Positions 16,560-24,977 of a stretch of DNA of 64,000 nucleotides are shown here, piece by piece. Position 1 is the first letter of the stretch; each line of letters starts with the position of its first letter. The translations under genes were made by a program, and so were the position numbers. A model generated the notes under the pieces. The model did no database searches, had not been told where the DNA came from, and saw only the letters and a program-made list of their open reading frames with translations. Source of the DNA: Psychroserpens sp. SPM9 (GTDB lineage: Bacteria; Bacteroidota; Bacteroidia; Flavobacteriales; Flavobacteriaceae); the NCBI RefSeq assembly GCF_025153525.1, contig NZ_JANZNR010000004.1, positions 310,001 through 374,000 of the forward strand. Direction: 5' to 3'.

Positions 16560-18721
16560 TATTTACGCTCTACAAGTTCTAACAAATCAACATTTACGTT
16601 GGTGGTAAACATCCCATAATTGACGATGGCTTTTCCTTTTTCTAGGGTGTCAATAGAGCCAATAGCTCTGCCATCATGCATTCTCACACGATCACCAACT
16701 TTTAAGACAGGCTTTGGTTGTTCTTTTTTAATTTCTTTTTGCTTAGCCGATTTCTTCTTTTGTCGTATAACAGCTACTTTCTTTTCAGCTTCTTTTTTTA
16801 TTTGTTCTTCTTTGATTTTTTCGGCTTTCTTCTGTTTTGCTGAAACTTTTTTACGTTTTGAGTTTTCAATCTGAACCAGCTTAAACAATTCAGCCATGAG
16901 TTCTCGTTTTTTCTTATTGTCGAAATACTTTTCCGAAATATCATTGAATTTTTGTCCGAGATAAATCAACCGCTGATTGCTGTCATATAACTCCTGAAAG
17001 TTTTCTAATTTCTTCTGAACTTTAGCATTAACTTCTTCTAGCTTATCGGCTTCAGATTGTTTTTTCTTTTCATTTTCTTTCAGTGAACGCTCCGTTTTTT
17101 CAAGTTTACTGCGTTCTTTCTGAAGCTTAGCAATCGTTGCGTCAAAGCGTACTTTGCCACGTTCAATCTTCTTTTTAGCGCGATTAATCAGGCTATACGG
17201 AATCCCGTTTTTTTGAGCAACCTCGAAGGTGAACGAACTTCCGGCTTGACCTAAAATAAGTTTAAACATAGGTTCTAAGCTCTTTTCGTCAAACATCATA
17301 TTTGCATTTTGCATGTATGGCAATTCGTTGGCTAGAACCTTCAGGTTAGAGTAGTGGGTCGTAATAATTCCGAAGGCTTCACGATGATAAAACTCTTCTA
17401 AAAATGTTTCAGCTAAAGCGCCACCTAATTCTGGGTCGCTTCCTGTTCCAAATTCATCAATTAAAAATAGAGTGTTCTTATTGCATTTCCGCAGAAAATA
17501 ATTCATCTGTTTTAAGCGGTAACTGTAGGTGCTTAAATGATTTTCTATGGATTGGTTGTCGCCTATGTCACTAATAATACGATCAAACAGACAGATATTG
17601 CTTTTCTCATGAACCGGAATTAATAAGCCGCTTTGCAACATCACCTGCATTAAGCCAATGGTTTTTAGCGTGATACTTTTTCCGCCAGCATTGGGTCCAG
17701 AGATGACGATAATTCTATTTTCCGGATGTAATTTTATGGATTGCGGAAATGTTTTTTTGCCTTCCGATTTGTTAGATATATAAAGTAAAGGATGGTAAGC
17801 ATCTCTGGCTTCGTATTGTTTTTCAGTATTGATCTTCGGAAGAATAGCCTGTATAGATTGTGCGTATTTGGCCTTAGCATAAATAACGTCTAATTGCACC
17901 AGGAATTTTTGATACTGCTCTAAAACTGTGGTATAAGGTCTGACGTATTCTGTTAGTTGACGAAGAATTTTATCGACTTCTTCACTTTCGTCAAATTCTA
18001 AATTATTGAGTTCACGTGCATACTGAAAGGTTTGTTCGGGTTGCATATAAACAATGCTTCCTGTTTTGCTACTTCCCATGATGCTGCCTTTAACTTTACG
18101 TCGGTACATGGCCTTCACAGCCAGTACGCGCTTGTTTTCTACAACAGATTCTCTGATGTCGTCAAGATAATCGAGATTGTGATAGGTGTTTAAAGCAGAG
18201 GTGAAACTTTGGTTTATTTTTCCTCGTACCGAATTTATAGCTTGACGTAATTGAAAAAGTGTATCTGAAGCATTGTCTTTTACATCTCCAAAACGATCAA
18301 TTATGGCATCAATTTCAGTAACGATATTAGCGACAAGCTCTAGTTTTGTTGACGCTACATACAAGGATGGATAATAGGTTTCAAACTTTTTAAGGAATTT
18401 TAGAATAGCGCCTGCTGTTAGTGTAATAGAAGCGATTTTCTTAAAACTTTTGGTGTCTAAAACCGAGTTTTCAATATGCAATAGTTTTAGCTCCTTAGTG
18501 ATGGGCTCAAATCCGTGATTAGGAATTCTATTGTCATTATCAAATGACGAAACATATTCGTTGGTGTAGGCAAGTGATTGCAGGACCTCTTCGTGTGTAG
18601 CAAAGGGCTTTATGTCTAAGGCATCAAGTCGGCCTAAATCTGTAATACACAAATCTGAAACCTGTTGTAAAACGGAATAAAACTCTAAGTCCTGTAATGT
18701 TTTTTCGTGAATATGTATCAT
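16559..18721 (-). CDS. mutS2: MutS2-type ATPase lacking the Smr domain
   Basis: A 720-residue MutS2 homologue. An N-terminal core and clamp domain (~1-300) precedes the ABC-type ATPase with Walker A GPNAGGKSITLKTIG (~340), Walker B FLIDEFGTGSDPELGG (~420) and the dimer His in ITTHYSNLK. A long Lys/Glu coiled coil (~510-660) follows. The C-terminus ends in a KOW-like VGDRVRMHDGRAIGSIDTLEKGKA domain. The Smr nuclease domain found in Bacillus and Thermus MutS2 is absent, so the protein may act in ribosome rescue or recombination control without its own nicking activity. Confidence 0.93.
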   Translation of the reverse strand: MIHIHEKTLQDLEFYSVLQQVSDLCITDLGRLDALDIKPFATHEEVLQSLAYTNEYVSSFDNDNRIPNHGFEPITKELKLLHIENSVLDTKSFKKIASITLTAGAILKFLKKFETYYPSLYVASTKLELVANIVTEIDAIIDRFGDVKDNASDTLFQLRQAINSVRGKINQSFTSALNTYHNLDYLDDIRESVVENKRVLAVKAMYRRKVKGSIMGSSKTGSIVYMQPEQTFQYARELNNLEFDESEEVDKILRQLTEYVRPYTTVLEQYQKFLVQLDVIYAKAKYAQSIQAILPKINTEKQYEARDAYHPLLYISNKSEGKKTFPQSIKLHPENRIIVISGPNAGGKSITLKTIGLMQVMLQSGLLIPVHEKSNICLFDRIISDIGDNQSIENHLSTYSYRLKQMNYFLRKCNKNTLFLIDEFGTGSDPELGGALAETFLEEFYHREAFGIITTHYSNLKVLANELPYMQNANMMFDEKSLEPMFKLILGQAGSSFTFEVAQKNGIPYSLINRAKKKIERGKVRFDATIAKLQKERSKLEKTERSLKENEKKKQSEADKLEEVNAKVQKKLENFQELYDSNQRLIYLGQKFNDISEKYFDNKKKRELMAELFKLVQIENSKRKKVSAKQKKAEKIKEEQIKKEAEKKVAVIRQKKKSAKQKEIKKEQPKPVLKVGDRVRMHDGRAIGSIDTLEKGKAIVNYGMFTTNVNVDLLELVERK

Positions 18722-18751
18722 TAATTTATAACCTCAAACAGCTAAAGAATG

Positions 18752-18759
18752 CAAAGGTA
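18752..18759 (-). promoter_or_regulatory. Candidate -7 element (TACCTTTG) for mutS2-DCC
   Basis: TACCTTTG on the minus strand fits the Bacteroidota TAnnTTTG -7 consensus and is 31 bp upstream of the mutS2 start. No good -33 TTG is found at the usual spacing. Confidence 0.35.
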
Positions 18760-18804
18760 ATTATTAATGATTGACTAATAAAATGTTTATACTCAATAAG
18801 GGGT

Positions 18805-19680
18805 TTATCGTTTGACACGTTTTCCACTGTCGTCAATATAATGGCATACACAGTTTTTCGGACTGTAGAGGCCAGCGTTATGAAGTTTACGTTTGATAAG
18901 TTCTGATGATTTCATTTTAAAATTATCAATAGGAGTAAACCCAAAATTATTCGAACTAATAGAAACGTCTAAGCCATAGACACAATGCCACCAAGTTTGT
19001 GGGATGAATAACATTTCACCTGGATTGATGATGGTATACTGAACATTTACATTTTTAAAATTCGGATGTTTTTTTTCATCAAAATTTTCCATATTAACAT
19101 CGCTTAAACGCGATCCTGGCTCATATTTATCACTTGGATACATATGCGATTTAGATTCTTTCGGATTGACTAAAAACACAAGTTTTCGTCCTTCAATGAG
19201 TGCTAAGATATTGTTTGCCAATCTATCTGTATGCCAGCCTGTTATTGTGCCAGGAGGACCAATCCATAGGGATGTAGAGTTGCGTATTGTATTATTAGAA
19301 ATCAAAGAAAAGTCAACATGCTCTAAAAGCTCAGGAAACATTTTAGCAATGGGCATATTCCCTAAATAGGTATCTGTTTTTTCACTTCTAATCTCATTGA
19401 GGTAATCTTGAAATGCACCAAATTGCCAATTGGTATCATTTTGTCTAATATTACCTTTATACATATAGGTTTCTTTGTCTTTACCTATTTTTTCAAAATA
19501 ATCCAATGACCATAACTCTGTTGCCTTCCAGTGGGACATCATTTGAGTCAATTTTACAGGCGTATTTTTTTTAATATGATTAGAATAGAAATCATCATGA
19601 GAAATTTTCTCAATGGTGTTTATCTCTATAAGATCCTTATTTAGAATGTTTTGTACTCTTTCTAAAATTTGTTTTTCCAT
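18805..19680 (-). CDS. Cupin-like (JmjC/Cupin_8) 2-oxoglutarate oxygenase-like protein
   Basis: A 291-residue protein with a JmjC-type double-stranded beta helix. Iron-binding HxD lies in GWHTDRLANN (~150) and the distal His in FIPQTWWHCVYGLD (~225). The N-terminal DDFYSNHIKKNTPVKLTQ block is typical of Cupin_8 asparaginyl/lysyl hydroxylase-like proteins. It probably hydroxylates a protein or RNA, using Fe(II) and 2-oxoglutarate, but the substrate cannot be named. It is monocistronic and diverges from the uracil-DNA glycosylase gene. CAAATTTA at 19724-19731 (TAAATTTG on the minus strand) could be its -7 element. Confidence 0.88.
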   Translation of the reverse strand: MEKQILERVQNILNKDLIEINTIEKISHDDFYSNHIKKNTPVKLTQMMSHWKATELWSLDYFEKIGKDKETYMYKGNIRQNDTNWQFGAFQDYLNEIRSEKTDTYLGNMPIAKMFPELLEHVDFSLISNNTIRNSTSLWIGPPGTITGWHTDRLANNILALIEGRKLVFLVNPKESKSHMYPSDKYEPGSRLSDVNMENFDEKKHPNFKNVNVQYTIINPGEMLFIPQTWWHCVYGLDVSISSNNFGFTPIDNFKMKSSELIKRKLHNAGLYSPKNCVCHYIDDSGKRVKR

Positions 19681-19776
19681 GACTTGGGCATTTTCTACAA
19701 CGAAGATACTATAAATGATATTACAAATTTATGACATATTTCATATTTTAGACGATACGAATTTTTTTTAGACCAA

Positions 19777-20442
19777 ATGAACATAAATATAGAGGAAAGC
19801 TGGAAACAAAAATTGACAAATGAATTTAACAAACCTTATTTTGAAAGTTTAGTTGATTTTGTAAAAAAAGAGTACCAAACTGAAACTTGTTATCCTCCTG
19901 GATCTCAAATTTTCTCTGCATTTGACTTATGTGCATTTGATGATGTGAAAGTGGTAATTATTGGTCAGGATCCGTATCATGGCGAAGGGCAGGCCAATGG
20001 CTTGTGTTTCTCGGTAGCCGATGGCATATCACATCCACCTTCATTAATTAATATTTTTAAAGAGATTGAAAGGGATTTAAATCGGCCTTATCCAAAATCT
20101 GGAAACCTTAAACGTTGGGCCAAGCAAGGTGTTTTGCTTCTTAATGCGACGTTAACCGTAAGAAAGCAGCAAGCAGGTAGTCATCAAAAAAAAGGTTGGG
20201 AACAATTCACCAATGAGGTCATTAAGCTACTAAGTAAAGAAAAAAGTGATGTGATTTTTTTGCTTTGGGGAGGATTTGCCAAGCAAAAAGCCAAGTTTAT
20301 TGATGAAACAAAGCATCATGTTTTAGTGTCGGGACATCCGTCGCCTTTGAGTGCTAATAGGGGGTATTGGTTTGGTAATAAGCATTTTAGTAAAACTAAT
20401 GCTATACTAAAGGATTGTGGAAAAAAAGAAATCAAGTGGTAG
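19777..20442 (+). CDS. ung: Uracil-DNA glycosylase (family 1)
   Basis: A 221-residue enzyme that removes uracil from DNA in base excision repair. The water-activating loop GQDPYHG is at ~66-72, the proline-rich loop around HPPSLINIFKEIE, the uracil-specificity segment VLLLNATLTVR (~128), and the leucine/intercalation loop HPSPLSANRGYWF at ~187. Length and motif spacing are normal. It is monocistronic, with a small convergent ORF starting 2 bp after its stop. Confidence 0.98.
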   Translation: MNINIEESWKQKLTNEFNKPYFESLVDFVKKEYQTETCYPPGSQIFSAFDLCAFDDVKVVIIGQDPYHGEGQANGLCFSVADGISHPPSLINIFKEIERDLNRPYPKSGNLKRWAKQGVLLLNATLTVRKQQAGSHQKKGWEQFTNEVIKLLSKEKSDVIFLLWGGFAKQKAKFIDETKHHVLVSGHPSPLSANRGYWFGNKHFSKTNAILKDCGKKEIKW

Positions 20443-20443
20443 T

Positions 20444-20629
20444 TTAACTTCCTGTTGGCGCTAATTGACTAGTAGCTAATCGTTTAGTAGGGGTTTCTGC
20501 TTTTACTGGATTGATAATATTTGGTTTCTCAATAGTTGTTTTCTTAGTCGTTTTGTTACAACTAAATGCCAATAAGAAAAAGTTAAAAGCAACTAAAACA
20601 GTAAGAATAAGAGTAATTGTTATTATCAT
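20444..20629 (-). CDS. Putative small membrane protein
   Basis: A 61-codon ORF with one N-terminal transmembrane helix (ITLILTVLVAFNFFLLAFSC) and a polar Lys/Thr/Pro tail (TTKKTTIEKPN...). The stop lies 2 bp from the ung stop on the other strand. The composition is protein-like, but there is no recognised family. The Cys at the end of the hydrophobic segment could suggest a lipoprotein, although the segment is long for a lipobox. Confidence 0.5.
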   Translation of the reverse strand: MIITITLILTVLVAFNFFLLAFSCNKTTKKTTIEKPNIINPVKAETPTKRLATSQLAPTGS

Positions 20630-20803
20630 ATTTTGTTATTTAGTTAAGTATCTCATTTCGATTTGGTAAGCTAAATGTAATTAAATTTTTGATAAATAGA
20701 AAGTTATCATTATAAAAAGCTAAATTTTTGTTAATTTATTACCTGCTGAATACCATTGATTTGCATCAATAAAACAAGAATCATGATCATTTACCTACCC
20801 TTG

Positions 20804-21661
20804 TTAAATTATTTTTTTTACTAGCGTATTGTAGTCGACTTTCTTAGATATAATTTCTAATTCAAATAATTTATCTTGAATCGTAGCGATTGTTTTCTTG
20901 TCAATAACTTCCTGAGACCATTCAGTGAGTGATAACCATTCTTGAACATCTTCGAGCTTTTGGTCGTATCTATTGGCTATAGTTTTATCAATACTCGGAA
21001 TGTACTTAAACTCTTCTGTCGTATTATTTATAATTTCTAAAATAGTTTTAACATCGTCTAGGTTGTTATTTAGAAATTCTTCTCTAACAGCTATAACAAA
21101 GCAGGGCCAAGGCGTAGGACAGTTACCAATACGTTTAAAAACACCATCATCGACAATGGGTTTGGTTGTGAATTTTTCCCACATAAAATAGTCTGCAGCA
21201 CCATTGGTTAAACCTTCAACGGCACCATCAAGATTTCGAATCACTTCAAATTTTAAATCGTTTTCTAAATCCCAATGGTTATTTTCAGCATTTATATAAG
21301 CCATAAGGTGTGAGCCGGATCCGTATCTGCTAATGGCGGCTCTTGTACCTTTGATATCATCAATGGTTTCAAATTGAGAATCACCAGCAACATGAATACC
21401 CCAAATTAAAGGCGATTGTACAAAAGTCTGCACTATTTTAGAGGGATTTCCTTCAATTATATCTTTGATAATTCCTTCAGTAAGGATAACTGCGATATCA
21501 ATTTCGTCTTCACGTAAGGCTTTATTCATAGCACCTGTGCCTCCAAAATAGTCTTTCCACCTTAGATTGATGCCTTCGTTTTTATATTCCCCATTTTTTA
21601 AGGTGAGGTACCAGGCTAAATTAAAATGTTCTGGAACACCTCCAATGTTTACTTTTTTCAA
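20804..21661 (-). CDS. Substrate-binding-like protein without signal peptide (NMT1/THI5 or Ca3427-like)
   Basis: A 285-residue periplasmic-binding-protein fold of the NMT1/SsuA class: VNIGGVPEHFNLAWYLTLKNG...YKNEGINLRWKDYFGGTGAMNKALREDEIDIAVILTEG...IKGTRAAISRYGSGSHLMAYI. It lacks an N-terminal signal or lipobox, so it is probably cytoplasmic. No ABC permease or ATPase gene is nearby. From memory, a fungal/bacterial branch of this fold (Candida Ca3427-like) is also signal-less. It sits 11 bp downstream of a nucleoside phosphorylase gene, so a nucleoside- or pyrimidine-related ligand is possible. The ligand is unknown. Confidence 0.8.
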   Translation of the reverse strand: MKKVNIGGVPEHFNLAWYLTLKNGEYKNEGINLRWKDYFGGTGAMNKALREDEIDIAVILTEGIIKDIIEGNPSKIVQTFVQSPLIWGIHVAGDSQFETIDDIKGTRAAISRYGSGSHLMAYINAENNHWDLENDLKFEVIRNLDGAVEGLTNGAADYFMWEKFTTKPIVDDGVFKRIGNCPTPWPCFVIAVREEFLNNNLDDVKTILEIINNTTEEFKYIPSIDKTIANRYDQKLEDVQEWLSLTEWSQEVIDKKTIATIQDKLFELEIISKKVDYNTLVKKII

Positions 21662-21672
21662 TGTGTTTCTTT

Positions 21673-22542
21673 TTAATCGATTAGTTTATTCAAGGTGTAT
21701 ATTATAAGATCGTTAACGAGTTTTTTAGGATGACTACTGAATTCACCTGTGGCTCGATTGGCAATAATTGCATTCATCGATAAGGCATGATGCCCAAGTA
21801 AACTGGCAATGCCATAAATACCAGCTGTTTCCATTTCTAAATTGGTTATAGATTTGCCTTTATAGTCAAAATTAGCAAGTTTGTCATTAAGGTCATTATC
21901 CTGAATTGCCAGTCTTAAAATCCGGCCTTGCGGTCCATAAAAGCCAACATTGGTTGCTGTAAATCCTTTAGTGGTTTGTTGACTGGCTATTTGTTTTAAT
22001 AATTTTGGGCTGCAAGTAACGACATAAGGATCTGATTTTTTTTCAAACCAATCGGTTTGTTGCTTTAAAGCTTCAGAAATTTCAAAATCTTGAACATGGT
22101 CACTTTCATAAAAATGTAATAAACTGTCAAATCCAGCCGCATATTCGCTCACTACAAAAGAATCAATAGGGATGTTTTTTTGAATCGATCCGGAAGTTCC
22201 AATTCTAATAATATCAAGTGATGTGAGCGTATCTTTGATTTCACGCCTTTCTAAATCAATATTAACTAAAGCATCTAATTCATTAAAAACGATATCAATA
22301 TTATCAGTACCAATCCCTGTAGAGATAACAGTGATTCTTTTGCCTTTATACGATCCAGTTTGTGTGTGAAATTCTCGCTTTTGTGTCGAAAAATCGACAG
22401 TGTCAAAATGTTGTGTTACACTGTTAACGCGATCGGGATCACCAACGGTGATAATGGTATGTGCAAGATGCTCAGGACGCAGATTTAAATGATAAACACT
22501 TCCGTCTGGATTTAATATTAATTCGGATGCTTTAATTGGCAT
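21673..22542 (-). CDS. Nucleoside phosphorylase (PNP/UDP family)
   Basis: A 289-residue PNP_UDP_1 protein. Key blocks are ITVGDPDRVNSVTQHF (phosphate loop), ITVISTGIGTDNIDIVFNEL, IIRIGTSGSIQ (RxGTsG), and NLEMETAGIYGIASLLG (the ribose-binding MExE-type motif). These enzymes split nucleosides with phosphate. The overall pattern is closest to uridine phosphorylase-like members. It overlaps the upstream DUF1835 gene by 11 bp and precedes the binding-protein-like gene, forming a probable SUI1-DUF1835-phosphorylase-binding protein operon. Confidence 0.93.
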   Translation of the reverse strand: MPIKASELILNPDGSVYHLNLRPEHLAHTIITVGDPDRVNSVTQHFDTVDFSTQKREFHTQTGSYKGKRITVISTGIGTDNIDIVFNELDALVNIDLERREIKDTLTSLDIIRIGTSGSIQKNIPIDSFVVSEYAAGFDSLLHFYESDHVQDFEISEALKQQTDWFEKKSDPYVVTCSPKLLKQIASQQTTKGFTATNVGFYGPQGRILRLAIQDNDLNDKLANFDYKGKSITNLEMETAGIYGIASLLGHHALSMNAIIANRATGEFSSHPKKLVNDLIIYTLNKLID

Positions 22543-23479
22543 GTATTGCTGTTTTTATAAGTTTATTTTGTTGTTTATCAAATTTGTAATCTAAACAACT
22601 GACACCTCCAAAATAGATGGTATTATTCATTTCTTTTTGGTAATTGTGCTGGTGTTCTAGGGCTAAGTGACCTTTTCTGTTAAGTTTTAATGAACCGTTG
22701 TCTTCTGTAAAAAATATAGAAAGTAAATCGATGACACGTTCTAATTGCAAATCGCCATAACCGTAATAGCCCTGATAATGAAGTGCATAGCCAACGAGAT
22801 GGTGTTTTGATTTGATGGTGTTTTCTTTGACGAGTTTAAGAATATTATATTCTAAGGTACTGATGCCACTTCTAATATCTGGAAAGCGTTTGATATGCGC
22901 TTTTAAGCAATTGCTCATATATTTAAACGACGACGTGGTTACAATTAATGGTAATAGTAAATTGTGATCTTTTCCGCAGTAAATTTGCCATATGTTTTTG
23001 GCTAAAGAAATATCAGCGTCGGTGAGTTTAACTTTGTTTTTATAATGAGATTCTAATTGTTTAGGTTTAAGTTCTGATAAACCTTTTAGTCCTTTTTCAC
23101 CAGGAACACGACCACTACAAACCAGGTAAATAGGTAGTTTGATACCTTTTTGTTCTAGCAAACTAATAACAGCTACCATATTAATATGGCAAAATAAATC
23201 GTATTCAAACCACAGTACAACCTCTGTAAATCCCGAAATATCATTCAGTTTATTGAAGGTACTCATGATTTCCTTTCGGCTTAGGGTTATATTATAAAAG
23301 GACTTGAAAAAAGATTTTCGTGCTGTTATAAATTCTTCCGAAGCAATATATTCTAAGGTAGGACCAACACACAGTGTTTCCTGCCACGTAATCGTATTCT
23401 CAGGAGTGGTTGTTTTTAATTCGAATAAGTAATTACTCAACGAATCACCATTTGTAATATGTAATGTGCGTGCGTTCAT
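22532..23479 (-). CDS. DUF1835 domain-containing protein
   Basis: A 315-residue protein with the DUF1835 N-terminal pattern: LHITNGDSLSNYL, WQETLCVGPT, VVLWFEYDLFCHINMVAVISLLEQ. A helical C-terminal part follows. The family has no established function. The start lies directly after the SUI1-like gene stop (23480) and the end overlaps the phosphorylase gene, so it is part of the same operon. It is cytoplasmic, with no signal or membrane segment. Confidence 0.88.
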   Translation of the reverse strand: MNARTLHITNGDSLSNYLFELKTTTPENTITWQETLCVGPTLEYIASEEFITARKSFFKSFYNITLSRKEIMSTFNKLNDISGFTEVVLWFEYDLFCHINMVAVISLLEQKGIKLPIYLVCSGRVPGEKGLKGLSELKPKQLESHYKNKVKLTDADISLAKNIWQIYCGKDHNLLLPLIVTTSSFKYMSNCLKAHIKRFPDIRSGISTLEYNILKLVKENTIKSKHHLVGYALHYQGYYGYGDLQLERVIDLLSIFFTEDNGSLKLNRKGHLALEHQHNYQKEMNNTIYFGGVSCLDYKFDKQQNKLIKTAIHAN

Positions 23480-23821
23480 TTAGCCTCCAACTCGTTTTAC
23501 GTTAAAACCTTTGTCTTTTAAAATCTGCATGATTTTATCGCGATAATCACCTTGAATTATGATTTTATCATCCTTAAAACTTCCGCCAACCGATAGTTTT
23601 TGCTTAAGCTCTTTAGCTAGTTTTTTAAAATCATCATCGGCACCTGTATAGCCTTCAAGAATAGTGATAGGCTTTCCTTTTCGCTTTTCATACTTGCAAA
23701 GTATAGGCTCATCTTGAAGCCAAATACCTTGATCTTTCGAGGGGTTTTCTTCGGAATTTTCTTCAGAAACATGATCTGGAAAGAGGTTCTTTAATTGATC
23801 TTGTAAATCCATAACAACCAT
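23480..23821 (-). CDS. yciH: SUI1/eIF1-like translation factor (YciH family)
   Basis: A 113-residue protein. The C-terminal ~70 residues form the SUI1 domain (ITILEGYTGADDDFKKLAKELKQKLSVGGSFKDDKIIIQGDYRDKIMQILKDKGF), with the conserved K..CG/VGGS-K...I.IQGD..D core. The N-terminal acidic region is typical of bacterial YciH. It is expected to bind the small ribosomal subunit and influence start-codon or mRNA selection. A second ATG at residue 4 (MDLQDQL) is an alternative start. It heads the cluster that continues with DUF1835 and a nucleoside phosphorylase. Confidence 0.93.
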   Translation of the reverse strand: MVVMDLQDQLKNLFPDHVSEENSEENPSKDQGIWLQDEPILCKYEKRKGKPITILEGYTGADDDFKKLAKELKQKLSVGGSFKDDKIIIQGDYRDKIMQILKDKGFNVKRVGG

Positions 23822-23876
23822 TTACAGTCTCCGTTAGCAGTCACAATATTTACATACTGAGATAGCGACTGAAGGC

Positions 23877-24824
23877 TTATTTTTTAAGTCCGAGTTCAAT
23901 TAAGCGTTCATTTAAAAACTCTCCAGCAGTAATATCATCAAACTGTTTCGGATGGTTGTCATCAATACAACTATCTAAAACATTGAGTTTCATTTCACTG
24001 ATGGGATGCATAAAAAACGGAATTGAGTAACGCGATGTCCCCCAAAGTTCACGTGGCGGATTGACCACTCTGTGAATGGTAGATTTTAGTTTGTTATTAG
24101 TATGTCTTGATAACATATCACCAACATTAATCATAAGTTCATCGGGTTCGGCAATAGCATCAATCCATTCGCCTTTATGATTTTGAACTTGTAATCCACG
24201 ACCTTGAGCACCCATTAATAAAGTAATCAAGTTGATATCACCATGAGCGGCAGCACGAACAGCGTTTTCAGGTTCTTCTAAAATTGGAGGGTAATGAATA
24301 GGTCTTAAAATAGAATTACCATTATGGATATAGTTGTCAAAATAGGTTTCTTCTAAATCTAAAAATAAGGCTAAAGCGCGTAATACATATTTTGCTGTTT
24401 TTTCAAGCATTTGATACGTGTCTTTTCCAATTTTGTTAAATTCAGGAAGTTCTTTGACTTCAACATTATCAGGATATTCTTTTGCACGCTCAGGATCATC
24501 CTCTACATATTGTCCGAAATGCCAGAACTCTTTTAAATCACCTTCCTTTTTTCCTTTAGCACTTTCTTTTCCAAAAGAAACATAGCCACGTTGACCACCA
24601 ATCCCTTCAATTTCATAACTGCGCTTGGTCTCTAAAGGTAAATTAAAAAAATTCTTTACTTCTTTATATAAGTTGTCAACGAGTTCGTCGTCTAAAAAAT
24701 GACCTTTTAAAGCTACAAAACCAATGTCTTCGTATGCTTTTCCTATCTCGTTTATAAATTTTTGCTTTCGGCTTGGGTCTTCAGAAAGGAAGTCCTGAAG
24801 ATTCACACTAGGTATTCTATTCAT
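23877..24824 (-). CDS. Isopenicillin N synthase-like 2-oxoglutarate/Fe(II) oxygenase
   Basis: A 315-residue protein of the DIOX_N plus 2OG-FeII_Oxy architecture. The N-terminal part reads IPSVNLQDFL...AYEDIGFVALKGH. The iron triad is HGDINLITLL (His-x-Asp) and the downstream His in STIHRVVNP; RYSIPFFMHP carries the 2OG-binding Arg. Related bacterial proteins are often annotated as isopenicillin N synthase family oxygenases, but no beta-lactam genes are present. The substrate is unknown. It is divergent from the E1 dehydrogenase gene. A TATTTTTG -7-like element lies on the minus strand at 24857-24864. Confidence 0.93.
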   Translation of the reverse strand: MNRIPSVNLQDFLSEDPSRKQKFINEIGKAYEDIGFVALKGHFLDDELVDNLYKEVKNFFNLPLETKRSYEIEGIGGQRGYVSFGKESAKGKKEGDLKEFWHFGQYVEDDPERAKEYPDNVEVKELPEFNKIGKDTYQMLEKTAKYVLRALALFLDLEETYFDNYIHNGNSILRPIHYPPILEEPENAVRAAAHGDINLITLLMGAQGRGLQVQNHKGEWIDAIAEPDELMINVGDMLSRHTNNKLKSTIHRVVNPPRELWGTSRYSIPFFMHPISEMKLNVLDSCIDDNHPKQFDDITAGEFLNERLIELGLKK

Positions 24825-24977
24825 TATATAATGGATTTATTTGTACGTCAATATAACAAAAATAGCGAAAATCGAACTAAAATCACAGTTTTCAATTGTA
24901 CTTAAAAAAAATGAACTTAGTCTTTTTAAACGTCAATTTTTATTTACATTTGATTAACTAACGAAATACTTCTAATA

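Noticed and set aside
23877-24824. Isopenicillin N synthase (beta-lactam biosynthesis)
   Set aside because: Only the oxygenase fold and iron residues are shared. No ACV synthetase or related genes are present, so the specific function is not claimed.
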